This document shows, one piece after another, positions 1 to 8,116 of a stretch of 33,044 nt of DNA (positions are counted from its first letter, which is position 1; every line of letters starts with the position of its first letter). The notes under the pieces were generated by a model. The model worked only from the letters and a program-made list of their open reading frames with translations, was not told the DNA's origin and ran no database searches. Location of the stretch: the NCBI GenBank assembly GCA_963205295.1, contig CAUJIY010000063.1, forward strand, positions 1 to 33,044. Reading direction: 5' to 3'. The translations under genes and the position numbers were made by a program. Source of the stretch: Pseudomonadota bacterium (GTDB taxonomy: Bacteria; Pseudomonadota; Gammaproteobacteria; Steroidobacterales; GCA-2729495).

Positions 1-284
1 CGCCACTCGGCGAAGGCGCGCGTGCGTTCCTCACCCGCCCAGACGAAGCCATCGCTGGTGAAGCGTGCGACGGCACCGCCGCGGTGGTAGTGCTTCAGCA
101 CCCAGTCCTGGCCATCGTGGCGCACGAAGAGCGTCGTGCCGCGTCCGCCCGAGCGGTCGGCGGCCACGCGCGTACCATCCCAGTGAGCGGGATCGAACCA
201 CGCCTCGCGCGGTTGGCCCGCCAGGGAGGCATCGTATAGGATGACGCTCTCGCCGATCCGTTCTACACGCGCTATCGACAGCAT
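1..284 (-). CDS. kdkA: 3-deoxy-D-manno-octulosonic acid (Kdo) kinase, KdkA-type, N-terminal part only
   Basis: Reading the minus strand from the ATG at 284-282 gives an open frame of 94 codons that runs off the left edge. It carries the Kdo kinase signature: a glycine-rich GGRGTTLFV segment at about residue 46, then WVLKHYHRGG with the nucleotide-binding lysine, then RTRAFAEW. This matches the N-terminal lobe of Haemophilus-type KdkA. The family phosphorylates Kdo of lipid A-Kdo on the cytoplasmic side of the inner membrane, during inner-core LPS assembly. The minus strand has AAGG about 7 nt before the ATG, supporting this start. The gene diverges from the family 9 glycosyltransferase and shares its start region. 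The C-terminal kinase lobe is outside the window, so intactness cannot be judged. Confidence 0.85.
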   Translation of the reverse strand, partial: MLSIARVERIGESVILYDASLAGQPREAWFDPAHWDGTRVAADRSGGRGTTLFVRHDGQDWVLKHYHRGGAVARFTSDGFVWAGEERTRAFAEW

Positions 285-1362
285 GGCACCTTCATCGGGT
301 GGATCGCCTGCACCCCTGCCGGATTCGGTCTGCGTCATCCGGCTCTCGGCCATCGGCGACTGCTGTCACACGCTCCCGGTCCTGCGCACGATCCAGGCGG
401 TTTCGCCCGCGACCCGCGTGACCTGGGTGATCGGCCGGACCGAGCACGGCCTGATGAAAGGCGTGGACGGAATCGAGTTTATCACCTTCGACAAGAGCGA
501 TCCGCGCGCGAGCCTCGTGGCGCTGCGCGCGCAGACCCGCGGCCGCCGCTTCCCGCTCCTCCTGCACATGCACGCCTCGATGCGCGCCAATCTCGCGAGC
601 CTCATGGTGCGTGCCGGGCGGCGCATCGGCTTCGACCGCCAGCGGGCGCGCGACTATCAGTGGCTGTTCACGAACGAGCGTATCGCCGCCCGGCCCGAAC
701 AGCACGTCATGGATGGCCTCTTCGGTTTCCTCGAGCACCTCGGCATCCGCGAGCGGGTGCTGCGCTGGGACATCCCGCTGGCGGCAGAGGACCGCGCCTT
801 CGCGCGGGTGCAGGCCGCGGGCAGCGGCCCGCTCGTGGTCATCAGCCCGTGCACCAGCCAGCGCTTTGCCAACTACCGCAACTGGCGCGTGGAGAACTAC
901 GCGGCCGTGGTGGCGGAGCTGCAGCAGGCGCATGGGGCGCAGGTGGTCCTCACAGGCGGGGGCAGCGCGATCGAGCGCGACTACGGCGCCGCGATCGCCG
1001 CGGCGGCACCGCAGCCGGTGGCGAACCTCGTCGGTCGCACCAGCCTCAAGCAGCTCCTCGCCATCCTCGAACTTGCCGACCTGCTGATCTGCCCGGATTC
1101 CGGCCCCGCCCACATGGCCACCGCGGTCGGCACGCCGGTGGTCGGCCTGTATGCGACCTCCAACCGGCATCGCACCGGGCCGTACTTCAGCCAGGAGCTG
1201 GTCGTCGATGCCTATCCCGAGGCGGTGCGCCGCGAGTTCGGCGTGCCGGTCAGCGAGCTGCGTTTCGGGCAGCGAGTGCGCGACCCGGCGGCGATGGATC
1301 TGGTGCGGGTGGACGCGGTGATCGCGAAGGCGGCGGGGGTGCTGGCGGTGAGGAAGAGGTAG
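283..1362 (+). CDS. Glycosyltransferase family 9 (LPS heptosyltransferase-like)
   Basis: A 359-residue protein is predicted from the ATG at 283. The first Rossmann strand and loop read VIRLSAIGDCCHTLPVLRTI, the typical GT9 N-terminus with GD before the catalytic loop. The C-terminal donor-binding half contains CPDSGPAHMATAVGTPVVG followed by LYATSNRHRTGPY, the usual GT9 nucleotide-sugar (ADP-heptose) pocket. Length is close to WaaC/WaaF/WaaQ (about 320-360 aa). The upstream in-frame start at 241 would add 14 residues, lie inside kdkA and break family alignment, so 283 is preferred. Adjacency to Kdo kinase suggests inner-core LPS assembly in the cytoplasm, probably heptose transfer. Which heptosyltransferase it is cannot be told from sequence by eye. 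The stop is followed at once by REP units. Confidence 0.85.
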   Translation: MAPSSGGSPAPLPDSVCVIRLSAIGDCCHTLPVLRTIQAVSPATRVTWVIGRTEHGLMKGVDGIEFITFDKSDPRASLVALRAQTRGRRFPLLLHMHASMRANLASLMVRAGRRIGFDRQRARDYQWLFTNERIAARPEQHVMDGLFGFLEHLGIRERVLRWDIPLAAEDRAFARVQAAGSGPLVVISPCTSQRFANYRNWRVENYAAVVAELQQAHGAQVVLTGGGSAIERDYGAAIAAAAPQPVANLVGRTSLKQLLAILELADLLICPDSGPAHMATAVGTPVVGLYATSNRHRTGPYFSQELVVDAYPEAVRREFGVPVSELRFGQRVRDPAAMDLVRVDAVIAKAAGVLAVRKR

Positions 1363-1372
1363 TCGCGGATTA

Positions 1373-1430
1373 CTGTGGGAGGGGCGCAAGCCCCGACGCT
1401 GTCCGGTCGCGACTGGCGTCGCTCCCACAG
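1373..1430. repeat. REP-like inverted pair, cluster 1 copy 1
   Basis: Two 25-nt arms face each other. The forward arm 1373-1397 has head CTGTGGGA, stem GGGGC/GCCCC around loop GCAA, and tail GAC. The reverse arm 1406-1430 is the same design with stem GCGAC/GTCGC around loop GCCA (read on the minus strand). The heads CTGTGGGA and TCCCACAG can also pair, giving a cloverleaf-like fold. The unit lies in the gap between the convergent glycosyltransferase and ntrX-like genes. Confidence 0.85.
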
Positions 1431-1449
1431 GGGTGCCAGGTGTCCTGCT

Positions 1450-1508
1450 GCAGGAGGGGCGCAAGCCCCGACTGACCGGAAGAGTCGCGACTGGCGTCGC
1501 TCCCACAG
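1450..1508. repeat. REP-like inverted pair, cluster 1 copy 2
   Basis: The forward arm (about 1450-1472) has a diverged head (GCAGGA) and the stem GGGGC/GCCCC around GCAA. The reverse arm 1484-1508 has stem GCGAC/GTCGC and the intact head TCCCACAG. It is in the same orientation and nearly the same spacing as copies 1 and 3, so the cluster is a tandem array of inverted pairs. Confidence 0.85.
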
Positions 1509-1518
1509 GGCTCCTCAC

Positions 1519-1577
1519 CTGTAGGAGGGGCGCAAGCCCCGACCGGCTGGAAGTCGCGACTGGCGTCGCTCCCACAG
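1519..1577. repeat. REP-like inverted pair, cluster 1 copy 3
   Basis: The forward arm 1519-1543 has head CTGTAGGA (a GTAG tetranucleotide in place of GTGG) and stem GGGGC/GCCCC around GCAA. The reverse arm 1553-1577 has stem GCGAC/GTCGC. The element ends 15 nt before the stop codon of the ntrX-like gene. The rest of 1363-1592 holds only short linkers between units. Confidence 0.85.
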
Positions 1578-1592
1578 CGACTGGCAGGAAGG

Positions 1593-2966
1593 TCAGTCGT
1601 CGGCGAGAGTACCGCGCAGTTCGACGCCGAGGGCGCGCAGCTTGCGGTACAGGTGCGTACGTTCCATGCCGACGCGACGCGCGAGCTGGCCAACCTTGCC
1701 GCCGCAGAGGGCGAGCTGCTCGGTGAGGTAGGCGCGCTCGAACTGCTCGCGCGCCTCGCGCAGCGGCAGGGCCAGCAGGTCCTGCTTGACCAGCGGCTCC
1801 TGTGCGCCGCTCACGCCGGCCAGCTCCTTCTCGACCTCCTCGAGGCCGATTTCCTCGGTGCCGCCCGCGGCGAGCAGGCGGTGCACCAGCGTGGTCAGCT
1901 CGCGCAGGTTGCCGGGCCAGGGGTAGTTGCGCAGCCGGTTCTGCGCGGCGAAGCCGAAGTGCCGGTACGGCAGGCGTTCGCGGTCAACCAGATCGTCGAC
2001 GGCATAGCGCAGGAGTTCCGAGATGTCCTCGGCGTACTCGCGCAGCGGCGGCGCCTCGATGCGCAGTACGCCGAGGTTGGCGAGGAAGTCCGCGCGCACG
2101 CCGTGGGCGGTGGGATTCGCGACGGTCGCCGGGCGTACGCTCGCCAGGAACCTTGCCCCGGTCTCGACCTCGGCGGCACGGCCGAGCGGTGCGTAGCGGT
2201 GTGTCTCGAGTACGGCGTCGAGCAGCGCCTGCGCCTCGGCGCTGGCGTCCTCGATGTTGCTGATGTAGAGCGTGCCGGCGCCGGCCCGCGCGAGGCAGCC
2301 GGGCTCCTCGCCACCAGGGCCGGCGGTGCCGAGGATCAGGTTGGCGGCGTTCGCACCGTGCAGACTCGCACCGGGCACCGGCACGAACGGCTCGTCGCGC
2401 CGCGGGCCACTGGCGTGGATGAACCGCGCGAGCACACCGCGCCCCGTGCCGGGTTCGCCGACGACGAGCAGCGGCGCGGCGTGCTGGGCAAGCTGCTCGG
2501 CTACCTGGCGCAGCTCGCGGATGCGCCGGCTGCGGCCGAGTGCGGCCACGATCGGCGGCAGCATGCCGCGGCCGGTGCCGACGGGCGGGGCGGGCCGGCC
2601 ACCGCGCATGGCTTTCTCCACCGTGCGCAGCAGCTTGTTGAGCGAGAGCGGCTTCTCGACGAAATCCGCGGCGCCGAGCCGCGTCGTCTCCACCGCGGTC
2701 TCGACCGTGCCGTGTCCCGAAAGCATCACCACCGGACAGGTCATGCGATCGCTGTCCTGCCACTCGCGCAGCAGGCTGATGCCGTCGGTACCCGGCATCC
2801 AGATATCGAGCAGCACCAGGTCGGGAACACGCTCGGCTACCGCCTCGCGCGCCTCGGCGGCATCCGCGGCGGTGACGACGTCGTAGCCCTCGTCGGTGAG
2901 GATGTCCTGGATGGTGTTGCGGATATCGGCTTCGTCGTCGACCACCAGGATGTGCGGAGCACGCAT
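1593..2966 (-). CDS. NtrX-like response regulator with degenerate sigma-54 AAA+ domain
   Basis: A 457-residue protein. Residues 1-120 are a receiver domain with acidic pair D10/D11, phosphoacceptor D54 in LLDIWMPG, and K105 in FVEKPLS. Residues about 140-375 align with the sigma-54 activator AAA+ domain, but key motifs are altered. Walker A reads GEPGTGRG with Arg176 in place of Lys. No GAFTGA loop is present between residues 195 and 230. Walker B reads GTLYISNI without its Asp-Glu. The arginine-finger segment reads DFLANLGV with Asn297. The sensor II segment YPWPGNLREL is kept. Residues about 405-450 form an intact Fis-type helix-turn-helix. The protein should therefore be phosphorylated by its NtrY partner and bind DNA, but it is unlikely to hydrolyse ATP or remodel sigma-54 polymerase. 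It follows ntrY by 6 nt. Confidence 0.88.
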   Translation of the reverse strand: MRAPHILVVDDEADIRNTIQDILTDEGYDVVTAADAAEAREAVAERVPDLVLLDIWMPGTDGISLLREWQDSDRMTCPVVMLSGHGTVETAVETTRLGAADFVEKPLSLNKLLRTVEKAMRGGRPAPPVGTGRGMLPPIVAALGRSRRIRELRQVAEQLAQHAAPLLVVGEPGTGRGVLARFIHASGPRRDEPFVPVPGASLHGANAANLILGTAGPGGEEPGCLARAGAGTLYISNIEDASAEAQALLDAVLETHRYAPLGRAAEVETGARFLASVRPATVANPTAHGVRADFLANLGVLRIEAPPLREYAEDISELLRYAVDDLVDRERLPYRHFGFAAQNRLRNYPWPGNLRELTTLVHRLLAAGGTEEIGLEEVEKELAGVSGAQEPLVKQDLLALPLREAREQFERAYLTEQLALCGGKVGQLARRVGMERTHLYRKLRALGVELRGTLADD

Positions 2967-2972
2967 GGGAAT

Positions 2973-5189
2973 CTACCTCCGTTCGGCTGCACGCCGCAGC
3001 CGCGCCTCGCCCGGCGCTTCGCGGCCGCGCTGGCTCAACGGCAGGGTAACCCTGATGACAGCGCCACCGCCAGCCGGATTTTCGGCAACCACCGCGCCGC
3101 CATGCTCCTCGACCAGGCGCCGGACGATGGCCAGCCCGAGGCCGGTGCCGCGGGTCTTGCCGCTGACGTACGGGTCGAAGATGCGGTCGAGCAGCGTCGG
3201 GTCGATGCCCGGGCCATTGTCGCCGACGGTGATCTCGGCGGCCTCGGTGCCGGTGCGCGCAGTACGCAGCGTGACGCGGGCGCCGGGCACGCCCTCGAGC
3301 GCCTCGCAGGCATTGCGGATGAGGTTGTGCAGCAACTGGCGCAGGCGCCCCGCATCGGCTTCGACCGGGCCGAGGGCCGGGTCGAGCTCGAGCAGCACGG
3401 CTGGCTGCTGCGGGCCGTGGTAGAGGTCGCTCACCTCGCGCACCAGCGCATTGACGTCGAGGGCACCGAAGGTGAGCTCGGGGGCACGCGCGTACTCGCT
3501 GAAGGCATCCACCATATCGCGCATCGCCTCGACCTGCTGCACGATGGTGTGTGTGGCGCGGTCGAGCACTTCACTCTCGGCACCGGGAAGGCTGGCGAGG
3601 TAGCGGCGGCGGATGCGCTCGGCAGAGAGCTGGATCGGCGTCAGCGGGTTCTTGATCTCGTGCGCCAGGCGGCGCGCCACCTCGCCCCAGGCCGCCTCGC
3701 GCTGCGCCTGGAGCATGGCGGTGATGTCGTCGAAGACCAGCACGTAGCCGCTCCCGCTGCCCTGCTCGTCGGGCAACGGTGCGGCCGAGCACATGAGCAC
3801 ACGCCTCGCCCCGCCCGCCGTGACGAACACGAGTTGTTCGCGCCAGCCCGCGGGCGCTTCGCCGTTGCGCGCGGCGCAGGCGGCGAAAAAACGCGCCAGT
3901 GCCGGTACCCGCGCACCGATCGCAGCCAGCGGCTCGCCCGGCTGCGCGGCCAGCTCCTCCTGCAGGATGCTGCCGGCCGCCTCGTTGGCGAAACGCAGCC
4001 GTGCTGCGGAGTCCACCGCCACCACACCGCTCGTCAGGCGGGCCAGCACGGTGGCGAGGCTGGCACGGGAGCGCTCGATCTCCGCCGCGCCACGTGCCGC
4101 CGCGGCGCTCGCTGCGGCGAGCCGCGTGGTCATGTCGTTGAACGAGTCGACCAGTACACCGAGGTCATCGTCGCCGGCCCCCGACAGCTGCGTGTCGAGC
4201 TGCCCCGCCGCCACCGCGTGCGTACCCGCGACCAGGCGGCGGATGGGCGCCACCACCCGGCGCGCCGAGACGAAGGCACCGAACAGCGCGATGAACAGTG
4301 CCAGCAGCACCGCCACCAGCAGCGCCACCGTGAAGCTCGTCTCGAGCGGTTCGCGCAGGAACGTGAGCTCACCGTAACGCCGGTAGGTCGCCTGCACCGA
4401 CTCGGCGAGCGAACCGAGCGTGGCATCCACCGGGTAGAGCGCCTGCAGGATGCGCACCTCGCCCGTGGTCTCGAGGGTGCTGGTATAGGTCACCGCGACC
4501 CGCACCCGCAGGCGCTCGTCGCCGGCCGGCTCCAGGCCGACATAGCGCCCGTCGCGCGGCAGCTGCAGCATCACCTCATCGGTCGGCAGCTCCGGCATGC
4601 GCCCGAAGGCGGCATCGGTGCTGGTGGCGAGGATGCGGTAGTTGCGGCCGAACACGCTCAGCTCGCGCGCCCCGGTCTCGCGCCGCTGCGCCGCCACCGC
4701 GGCGTAGAGGCGGGCCGGTGCCTGTCCGGCGAGGTCTGCGGCCATCACCTGCGTCTGCACCAGCCGCGCGCGCAGCTCCGCATCGAGCGCCGCCCGTGAC
4801 AGCTGCAGCGACTGCTCGAGGCCGTTGGCGATGCGGTCGTCCGCCCAGGTCTCGATGCCCCGGTGCAGGAACTGCACGGCAACGATGAAGACGATCAGCA
4901 CCGGCCCGGCAGCCACCGCAGCGAAGACGCTGACCAGGCGCAGCGTGAGCGAGGCACCCGGTACCCCGAGACGGCGCGCCCGCAGCAGGCGGCGCAGCTT
5001 TAGAGCCAGGGCGACGAGCAGCACCAGCGCGCCGAGCGCATTGGCGACGAGTACCGTCGTATGCCAGCGGTCGAAGAGGGCGGAATTCTGGACGGTCTGG
5101 GTGAGCAGCGTGAGACCGCCCAGGCCCGCGGCGAGCGAGGCTGCCAGCGGCAGACCGCCGGCCGGAGTCCTTACGGGCTCATGGTCCAT
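2973..5189 (-). CDS. NtrY-like membrane sensor histidine kinase
   Basis: A 738-residue protein. Predicted membrane helices lie near residues 15-35, 45-67, 84-108 and 284-307, with a probable periplasmic sensor region at about 110-280. A HAMP linker (307-360) follows, then a PAS-like domain (about 375-490). The dimerisation domain has phosphoacceptor His510 in RRLAHEIKNPLTPIQLSAE. The ATPase domain has N-box HNLIRNACEAL (Asn626), G1 box GDNGPGI and G2 box GTGLGLAIV. This order is that of NtrY. The chosen start, ATG at 5189, lies inside the end of the DUF4390 gene with a 19-nt overlap. Longer readings would run far into DUF4390 and have shadow-type composition. The signal sensed is unknown. The cognate regulator is almost certainly the adjacent NtrX-like protein. 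Confidence 0.9.
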   Translation of the reverse strand: MDHEPVRTPAGGLPLAASLAAGLGGLTLLTQTVQNSALFDRWHTTVLVANALGALVLLVALALKLRRLLRARRLGVPGASLTLRLVSVFAAVAAGPVLIVFIVAVQFLHRGIETWADDRIANGLEQSLQLSRAALDAELRARLVQTQVMAADLAGQAPARLYAAVAAQRRETGARELSVFGRNYRILATSTDAAFGRMPELPTDEVMLQLPRDGRYVGLEPAGDERLRVRVAVTYTSTLETTGEVRILQALYPVDATLGSLAESVQATYRRYGELTFLREPLETSFTVALLVAVLLALFIALFGAFVSARRVVAPIRRLVAGTHAVAAGQLDTQLSGAGDDDLGVLVDSFNDMTTRLAAASAAAARGAAEIERSRASLATVLARLTSGVVAVDSAARLRFANEAAGSILQEELAAQPGEPLAAIGARVPALARFFAACAARNGEAPAGWREQLVFVTAGGARRVLMCSAAPLPDEQGSGSGYVLVFDDITAMLQAQREAAWGEVARRLAHEIKNPLTPIQLSAERIRRRYLASLPGAESEVLDRATHTIVQQVEAMRDMVDAFSEYARAPELTFGALDVNALVREVSDLYHGPQQPAVLLELDPALGPVEADAGRLRQLLHNLIRNACEALEGVPGARVTLRTARTGTEAAEITVGDNGPGIDPTLLDRIFDPYVSGKTRGTGLGLAIVRRLVEEHGGAVVAENPAGGGAVIRVTLPLSQRGREAPGEARLRRAAERR
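2975..2980 (-). promoter_or_regulatory. Strong ribosome binding site of the ntrX-like gene, overlapping the ntrY stop
   Basis: On the minus strand GGAGGT lies 8 nt before the ATG at 2966. Its last bases form the TAG stop of the upstream kinase gene (CGG AGG TAG). This fixes the ntrX-like start and implies coupled translation of kinase and regulator. Confidence 0.75.
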
Positions 5190-5737
5190 TCGTACCAGCC
5201 GCTCTCCAGGCTGAAGCCGCCGCTCCAGAAGGCGAACACCTGCAGCGCCCCGGGCAGGGTGCGCTGGTCGAGCACGGCGCGCACGGCGACGTCGTAGGTC
5301 TCGCCCTTCTCGAGCGCACTGCCCGGACCGACCACCAGGCTCTGTACCCGGCCGATGGCGTTGAGCGCGCCGAACAGTGTGCCGTGCGAGGTCGGTTCGC
5401 GCTCGTCGGGATAGCGCACGAGGTAGCGCTTGGTCAGCGGGTCGAAGGCGAGCTTCCAGTCGAGGCGCTTCGCGAGCACTTCGGGATCGGTCCACCAGCT
5501 GCGCTGGCGCTCCACGCTGAGTTCGACGCTGAAGGTGAGCGTCACGCCGTTGTCGAGCGCCTCCTCGGCCTTCCCGGTGAGCTGGTAGTCGATGCGCGCG
5601 GTCAGCGTCCAGTCGTCACCGACGCGACGCATGTTGGCGGTACGCACGTCGAAATCGGCGGCCGTGGCGATGGCCGGCGGCACCGCCAGCAGGCAGGCGG
5701 CCATAACGCTGCGCATCAGGGTCTGGAACGGGTTCAT
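5171..5737 (-). CDS. DUF4390 family exported protein
   Basis: Starting at the ATG at 5737 gives 188 residues beginning MNPFQTLMRSVMAACLLAVP, a classical Sec signal peptide with a likely AxA-type cleavage before DFDVRT. The mature part contains alternating beta-type sequence, the segment RSWWTDPEVL and the C-terminal FWSGGFSLESGWYEW typical of DUF4390. An in-frame ATG at 5767 would add 10 residues before the signal peptide and is less likely. The gene sits between rsmB and the ntrY-like kinase, overlapping the latter by 19 nt. This is the usual place of DUF4390, suggesting a periplasmic accessory of the kinase system; that is inference from linkage only. No catalytic residues are recognisable. 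Confidence 0.8.
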   Translation of the reverse strand: MNPFQTLMRSVMAACLLAVPPAIATAADFDVRTANMRRVGDDWTLTARIDYQLTGKAEEALDNGVTLTFSVELSVERQRSWWTDPEVLAKRLDWKLAFDPLTKRYLVRYPDEREPTSHGTLFGALNAIGRVQSLVVGPGSALEKGETYDVAVRAVLDQRTLPGALQVFAFWSGGFSLESGWYEWTMSP

Positions 5738-5804
5738 GGTGGGTCGGGGCACTCGTGCGGCCGGCATCCGGTGGTTCTCGACGGGGCAGCGGCCGGCGCA
5801 GGTT

Positions 5805-7148
5805 TCAGCCCCCTTGTCGCGCCATTAAAACATAGTAGAGCCCATCGGTATCTGACGTTCCGGGCAGCGCCTGCCAACCGCCACCGGGCACCGGCAGCAG
5901 CCAGTCGGGAACTGTGGCGGGAACCAGCGCGGCCTCCGGATGGCCGGCGCGGAAGCGCTCGAGCACGGCGTCGTTCTCCGCACGCAGCAGCGAGCAGGTC
6001 ACGTAGAGCAGCCGCCCGCCCGGGCGCAGCAGCGGCCAGAGCCGATCGAGCAGTTCGAGCTGGCGCGCTGCCAGCGAGGCGATGTCACTCGCGCGGCGCA
6101 GCCACTTGATGTCGGGGTGGCGCCGGATGACGCCGGTCGCCGAGCAGGGTGCATCGAGGAGGATCCGGTCGAACGGCACGCCGTCCCACCAGGAACCCGG
6201 CTGGCCGGCATCGGCGACGCGCAGGTGCGCCGTGAGCCCCAGGCGCGTGAGGTTCTCCCCGACCCGTGCGAGGCGCGCCGCGTCGATGTCGAGCGCCGTG
6301 AGATCGAGCGTGCCCCCGGCCTGCTCGAGCAGGTGCGCGCACTTGCCACCCGGTGCGGCACAGGCATCGAGCACCCGCATCCCCGGTGCCGGCGCCAGCA
6401 GCACGGCCGGCCATTGCGAGGCGGCGTCCTGCACACTGACTGCGCCGGCCGCGAAGCCCGGGATGGCCGCGACCGGCACCGGTGTGGCGAGCTTCACCGC
6501 CGTCGGCACGCCGGCGAGCGTCGTGCCCTGCATGCCGGCGGCCTCGAGCGCGGCGAGGTAGTCGGCCACCGTGGTGCGCTGCGTGTTCACGCGCAGCCAC
6601 AGCGGTGGCGGGCACAGGCTGGCCTCGAGCACGGCCGCGTACTGCGCCGGCCAGTCCTGGCGCAGGCGCTCGATCAGCCAGGCGGGCTGCGACCAGCGCG
6701 CCGTTTCGTCGGCCAGCACGGCCGCGCGGAGGGCCTCGCCCTCGCGCTGCATCCGGCGCAGCGTGGCGTTGACGAAGCCGGCGGCACGCGGCCGACCGAG
6801 CCAGCGCGCCGCCTCGACGGTAGCCGACACGCTGGCGTAGTCCGGCTGGCGTGCATCGTGCAGCTGGAACAGGCCGACCGACAGCAGCGCCTCGAGCAGC
6901 CGTTCGTTGCGCGGCAGCGGCCGGTCGCTGAGCCGGGCGATGAGCGCGCGGTGGCGGTGATGCCAGCGCAGGGCGCCGAAGGCAAGCGCCCGTGCCTGCG
7001 CGCGATCGGCCTCCGGCAGCGGCTCGCCCGGCAGGTTCGCGAATGCCTCGTCGAGTGTGCATCCGGCGCCGAGTACGGCTGCCACCGCGCGGGCCGCGGT
7101 GCCGCGGCTCGCGGCGCCGGGGGCTGGCGCGCGCATGCCATCCCTCAT
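5805..7148 (-). CDS. rsmB: 16S rRNA (cytosine(967)-C(5))-methyltransferase
   Basis: A 447-residue protein. The N-terminal NusB-like RNA-binding domain (about residues 15-140) contains GALRWHHRHRALI. The C-terminal Rossmann methyltransferase has the SAM-binding segment DACAAPGGKCAHLLE, the motif DAPCSATGVIRRHPDIKW with the catalytic-loop Cys, and the Pro-Cys-type TCSLLRAEN second cysteine. It methylates C967 of 16S rRNA in the cytoplasm. The ATG at 7148 forms an ATGA overlap with the fmt stop. A second ATG at 7136 is preceded by GAGGG at a good distance, so the true start may be four codons downstream. The order def-fmt-rsmB is the usual gammaproteobacterial one. Confidence 0.95.
   Translation of the reverse strand: MRDGMRAPAPGAASRGTAARAVAAVLGAGCTLDEAFANLPGEPLPEADRAQARALAFGALRWHHRHRALIARLSDRPLPRNERLLEALLSVGLFQLHDARQPDYASVSATVEAARWLGRPRAAGFVNATLRRMQREGEALRAAVLADETARWSQPAWLIERLRQDWPAQYAAVLEASLCPPPLWLRVNTQRTTVADYLAALEAAGMQGTTLAGVPTAVKLATPVPVAAIPGFAAGAVSVQDAASQWPAVLLAPAPGMRVLDACAAPGGKCAHLLEQAGGTLDLTALDIDAARLARVGENLTRLGLTAHLRVADAGQPGSWWDGVPFDRILLDAPCSATGVIRRHPDIKWLRRASDIASLAARQLELLDRLWPLLRPGGRLLYVTCSLLRAENDAVLERFRAGHPEAALVPATVPDWLLPVPGGGWQALPGTSDTDGLYYVLMARQGG
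7145..7148 (-). promoter_or_regulatory. ATGA stop-start overlap between fmt and rsmB
   Basis: On the minus strand the fmt TGA (7147-7145) overlaps the rsmB ATG (7148-7146). This is the standard arrangement for translational coupling, and it supports co-transcription of the two genes. Confidence 0.6.
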
Positions 7149-8113
7149 GAACCCAGGACCTCGCCGACCAGCCGCCGGCCGCGTGCGAACTCCCCGGCCG
7201 CCAGGCGCTGGCGCCCGGCGAGCTGCACTTCGAGCAGCCGCAGTATGCCGTCGCCGGTCTGCACATCGACGCCGGCATCACCCGCGGCGACGACGCTGCC
7301 CGGCGGCGCCGAACCACCGGGCAACGGCTCGGCGCGCCACAGCCGAAACTGGGCGCCATCGAGCAGCGTCTCGGCCACCGGCCAGGGGTTGTAGGCGCGG
7401 ATGCGCCGGTCGAGGGTCACCGCCGACTCACGCCAGTCGACACGCGCCTCGGCCTTGTCGAGTTTCGGCGCGTAGCAGGCGCCGGCTGCCGCCTGCGCCG
7501 TGAACACAGCTCGACCGGTGAGGATCGCCTCGAGTTCTGCTGCGAGGAGCTGCGCACCGAGCACGGCCAGCCGGTCGTGCAACTCGCCGGCGGTATCCCG
7601 CGCGCCGATCGCCAGCTCACGCACCGCGGCCACCGGGCCGGTGTCGAGGCCCTCCTCCAGGCGCATCAGCGCGACGCCGGTGCGCGCGTCACCGGCGAGC
7701 ACCGCGGCCTGTATCGGCGCCGCACCGCGCCAGCGCGGCAGCAGCGAGGCGTGCAGGTTCACGCAGCCGCATCGCGGGATGTCGAGCACTGCGCGCGGCA
7801 GCAGCAGCCCGTAGGCGACGACGACGATCAGGTCCGGCGCCAGCGCACGCAGGGCCCCGGATACCGACGCGTCGTGCTTCAGGCTCTGCGGCTGCAGTAC
7901 CGGCAGGCCGAGGGCGAGTGCGCGCTGCTTGACGGGGCTCGCCTGCAGTGCGCGCCCGCGGCCGGCGGGCCGGTCGGGCTGGGTGAACACGGCGACGACC
8001 TGGTGGCGCGTGGCCGCCAGGCACTCGAGTGCCGGCACGGCGAACGCGGGCGATCCGGCAAAGACGACGCGTGCAGGCCGACTGCCCTCGCCGGCGGCGG
8101 CGGGCGGTGGCAT
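7145..8113 (-). CDS. fmt: Methionyl-tRNA formyltransferase
   Basis: A 322-residue protein, close to the usual 310-320. It transfers a formyl group from 10-formyl-tetrahydrofolate to Met-tRNA(fMet) for translation initiation. The N-terminal formyltransferase domain has RVVFAGSPAFAVPALE and the catalytic set Asn119, His121 and Asp157, seen in NLHASLLPRWRGAAPI and EEGLDTGPV. The positively charged loop FTQPDRPAGRGR is present. The C-terminal OB-fold-like domain starts near residue 210. About 12 extra residues precede the conserved start. The gene is 3 nt downstream of def and overlaps rsmB by 4 nt, forming one transcription unit. Confidence 0.97.
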   Translation of the reverse strand: MPPPAAAGEGSRPARVVFAGSPAFAVPALECLAATRHQVVAVFTQPDRPAGRGRALQASPVKQRALALGLPVLQPQSLKHDASVSGALRALAPDLIVVVAYGLLLPRAVLDIPRCGCVNLHASLLPRWRGAAPIQAAVLAGDARTGVALMRLEEGLDTGPVAAVRELAIGARDTAGELHDRLAVLGAQLLAAELEAILTGRAVFTAQAAAGACYAPKLDKAEARVDWRESAVTLDRRIRAYNPWPVAETLLDGAQFRLWRAEPLPGGSAPPGSVVAAGDAGVDVQTGDGILRLLEVQLAGRQRLAAGEFARGRRLVGEVLGS

Positions 8114-8116
8114 CGC

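Noticed and set aside
292-1575. Long minus-strand frame with repeated GATPVAT-type peptides
   Set aside because: It is the shadow of the glycosyltransferase gene plus a translation of the REP units; the peptide repeats only reflect the DNA repeats.
1363-1592. Possible CRISPR array
   Set aside because: The repeats are inverted pairs with internal hairpins and irregular 8-20 nt linkers, not direct repeats with unique spacers, and there are no cas genes.
1653-4799. 1048-codon plus-strand frame
   Set aside because: It lies opposite the ntrX- and ntrY-like genes, has the Arg/Ala/Gly/His-rich composition of antisense high-GC frames, and has no domain I recognise.
5190-5495. Upstream extension of the NtrY-like kinase
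   Set aside because: It would overlap most of the DUF4390 gene in another frame with Arg-rich sequence; the ATG at 5189 begins a normal membrane-anchored N-terminus.
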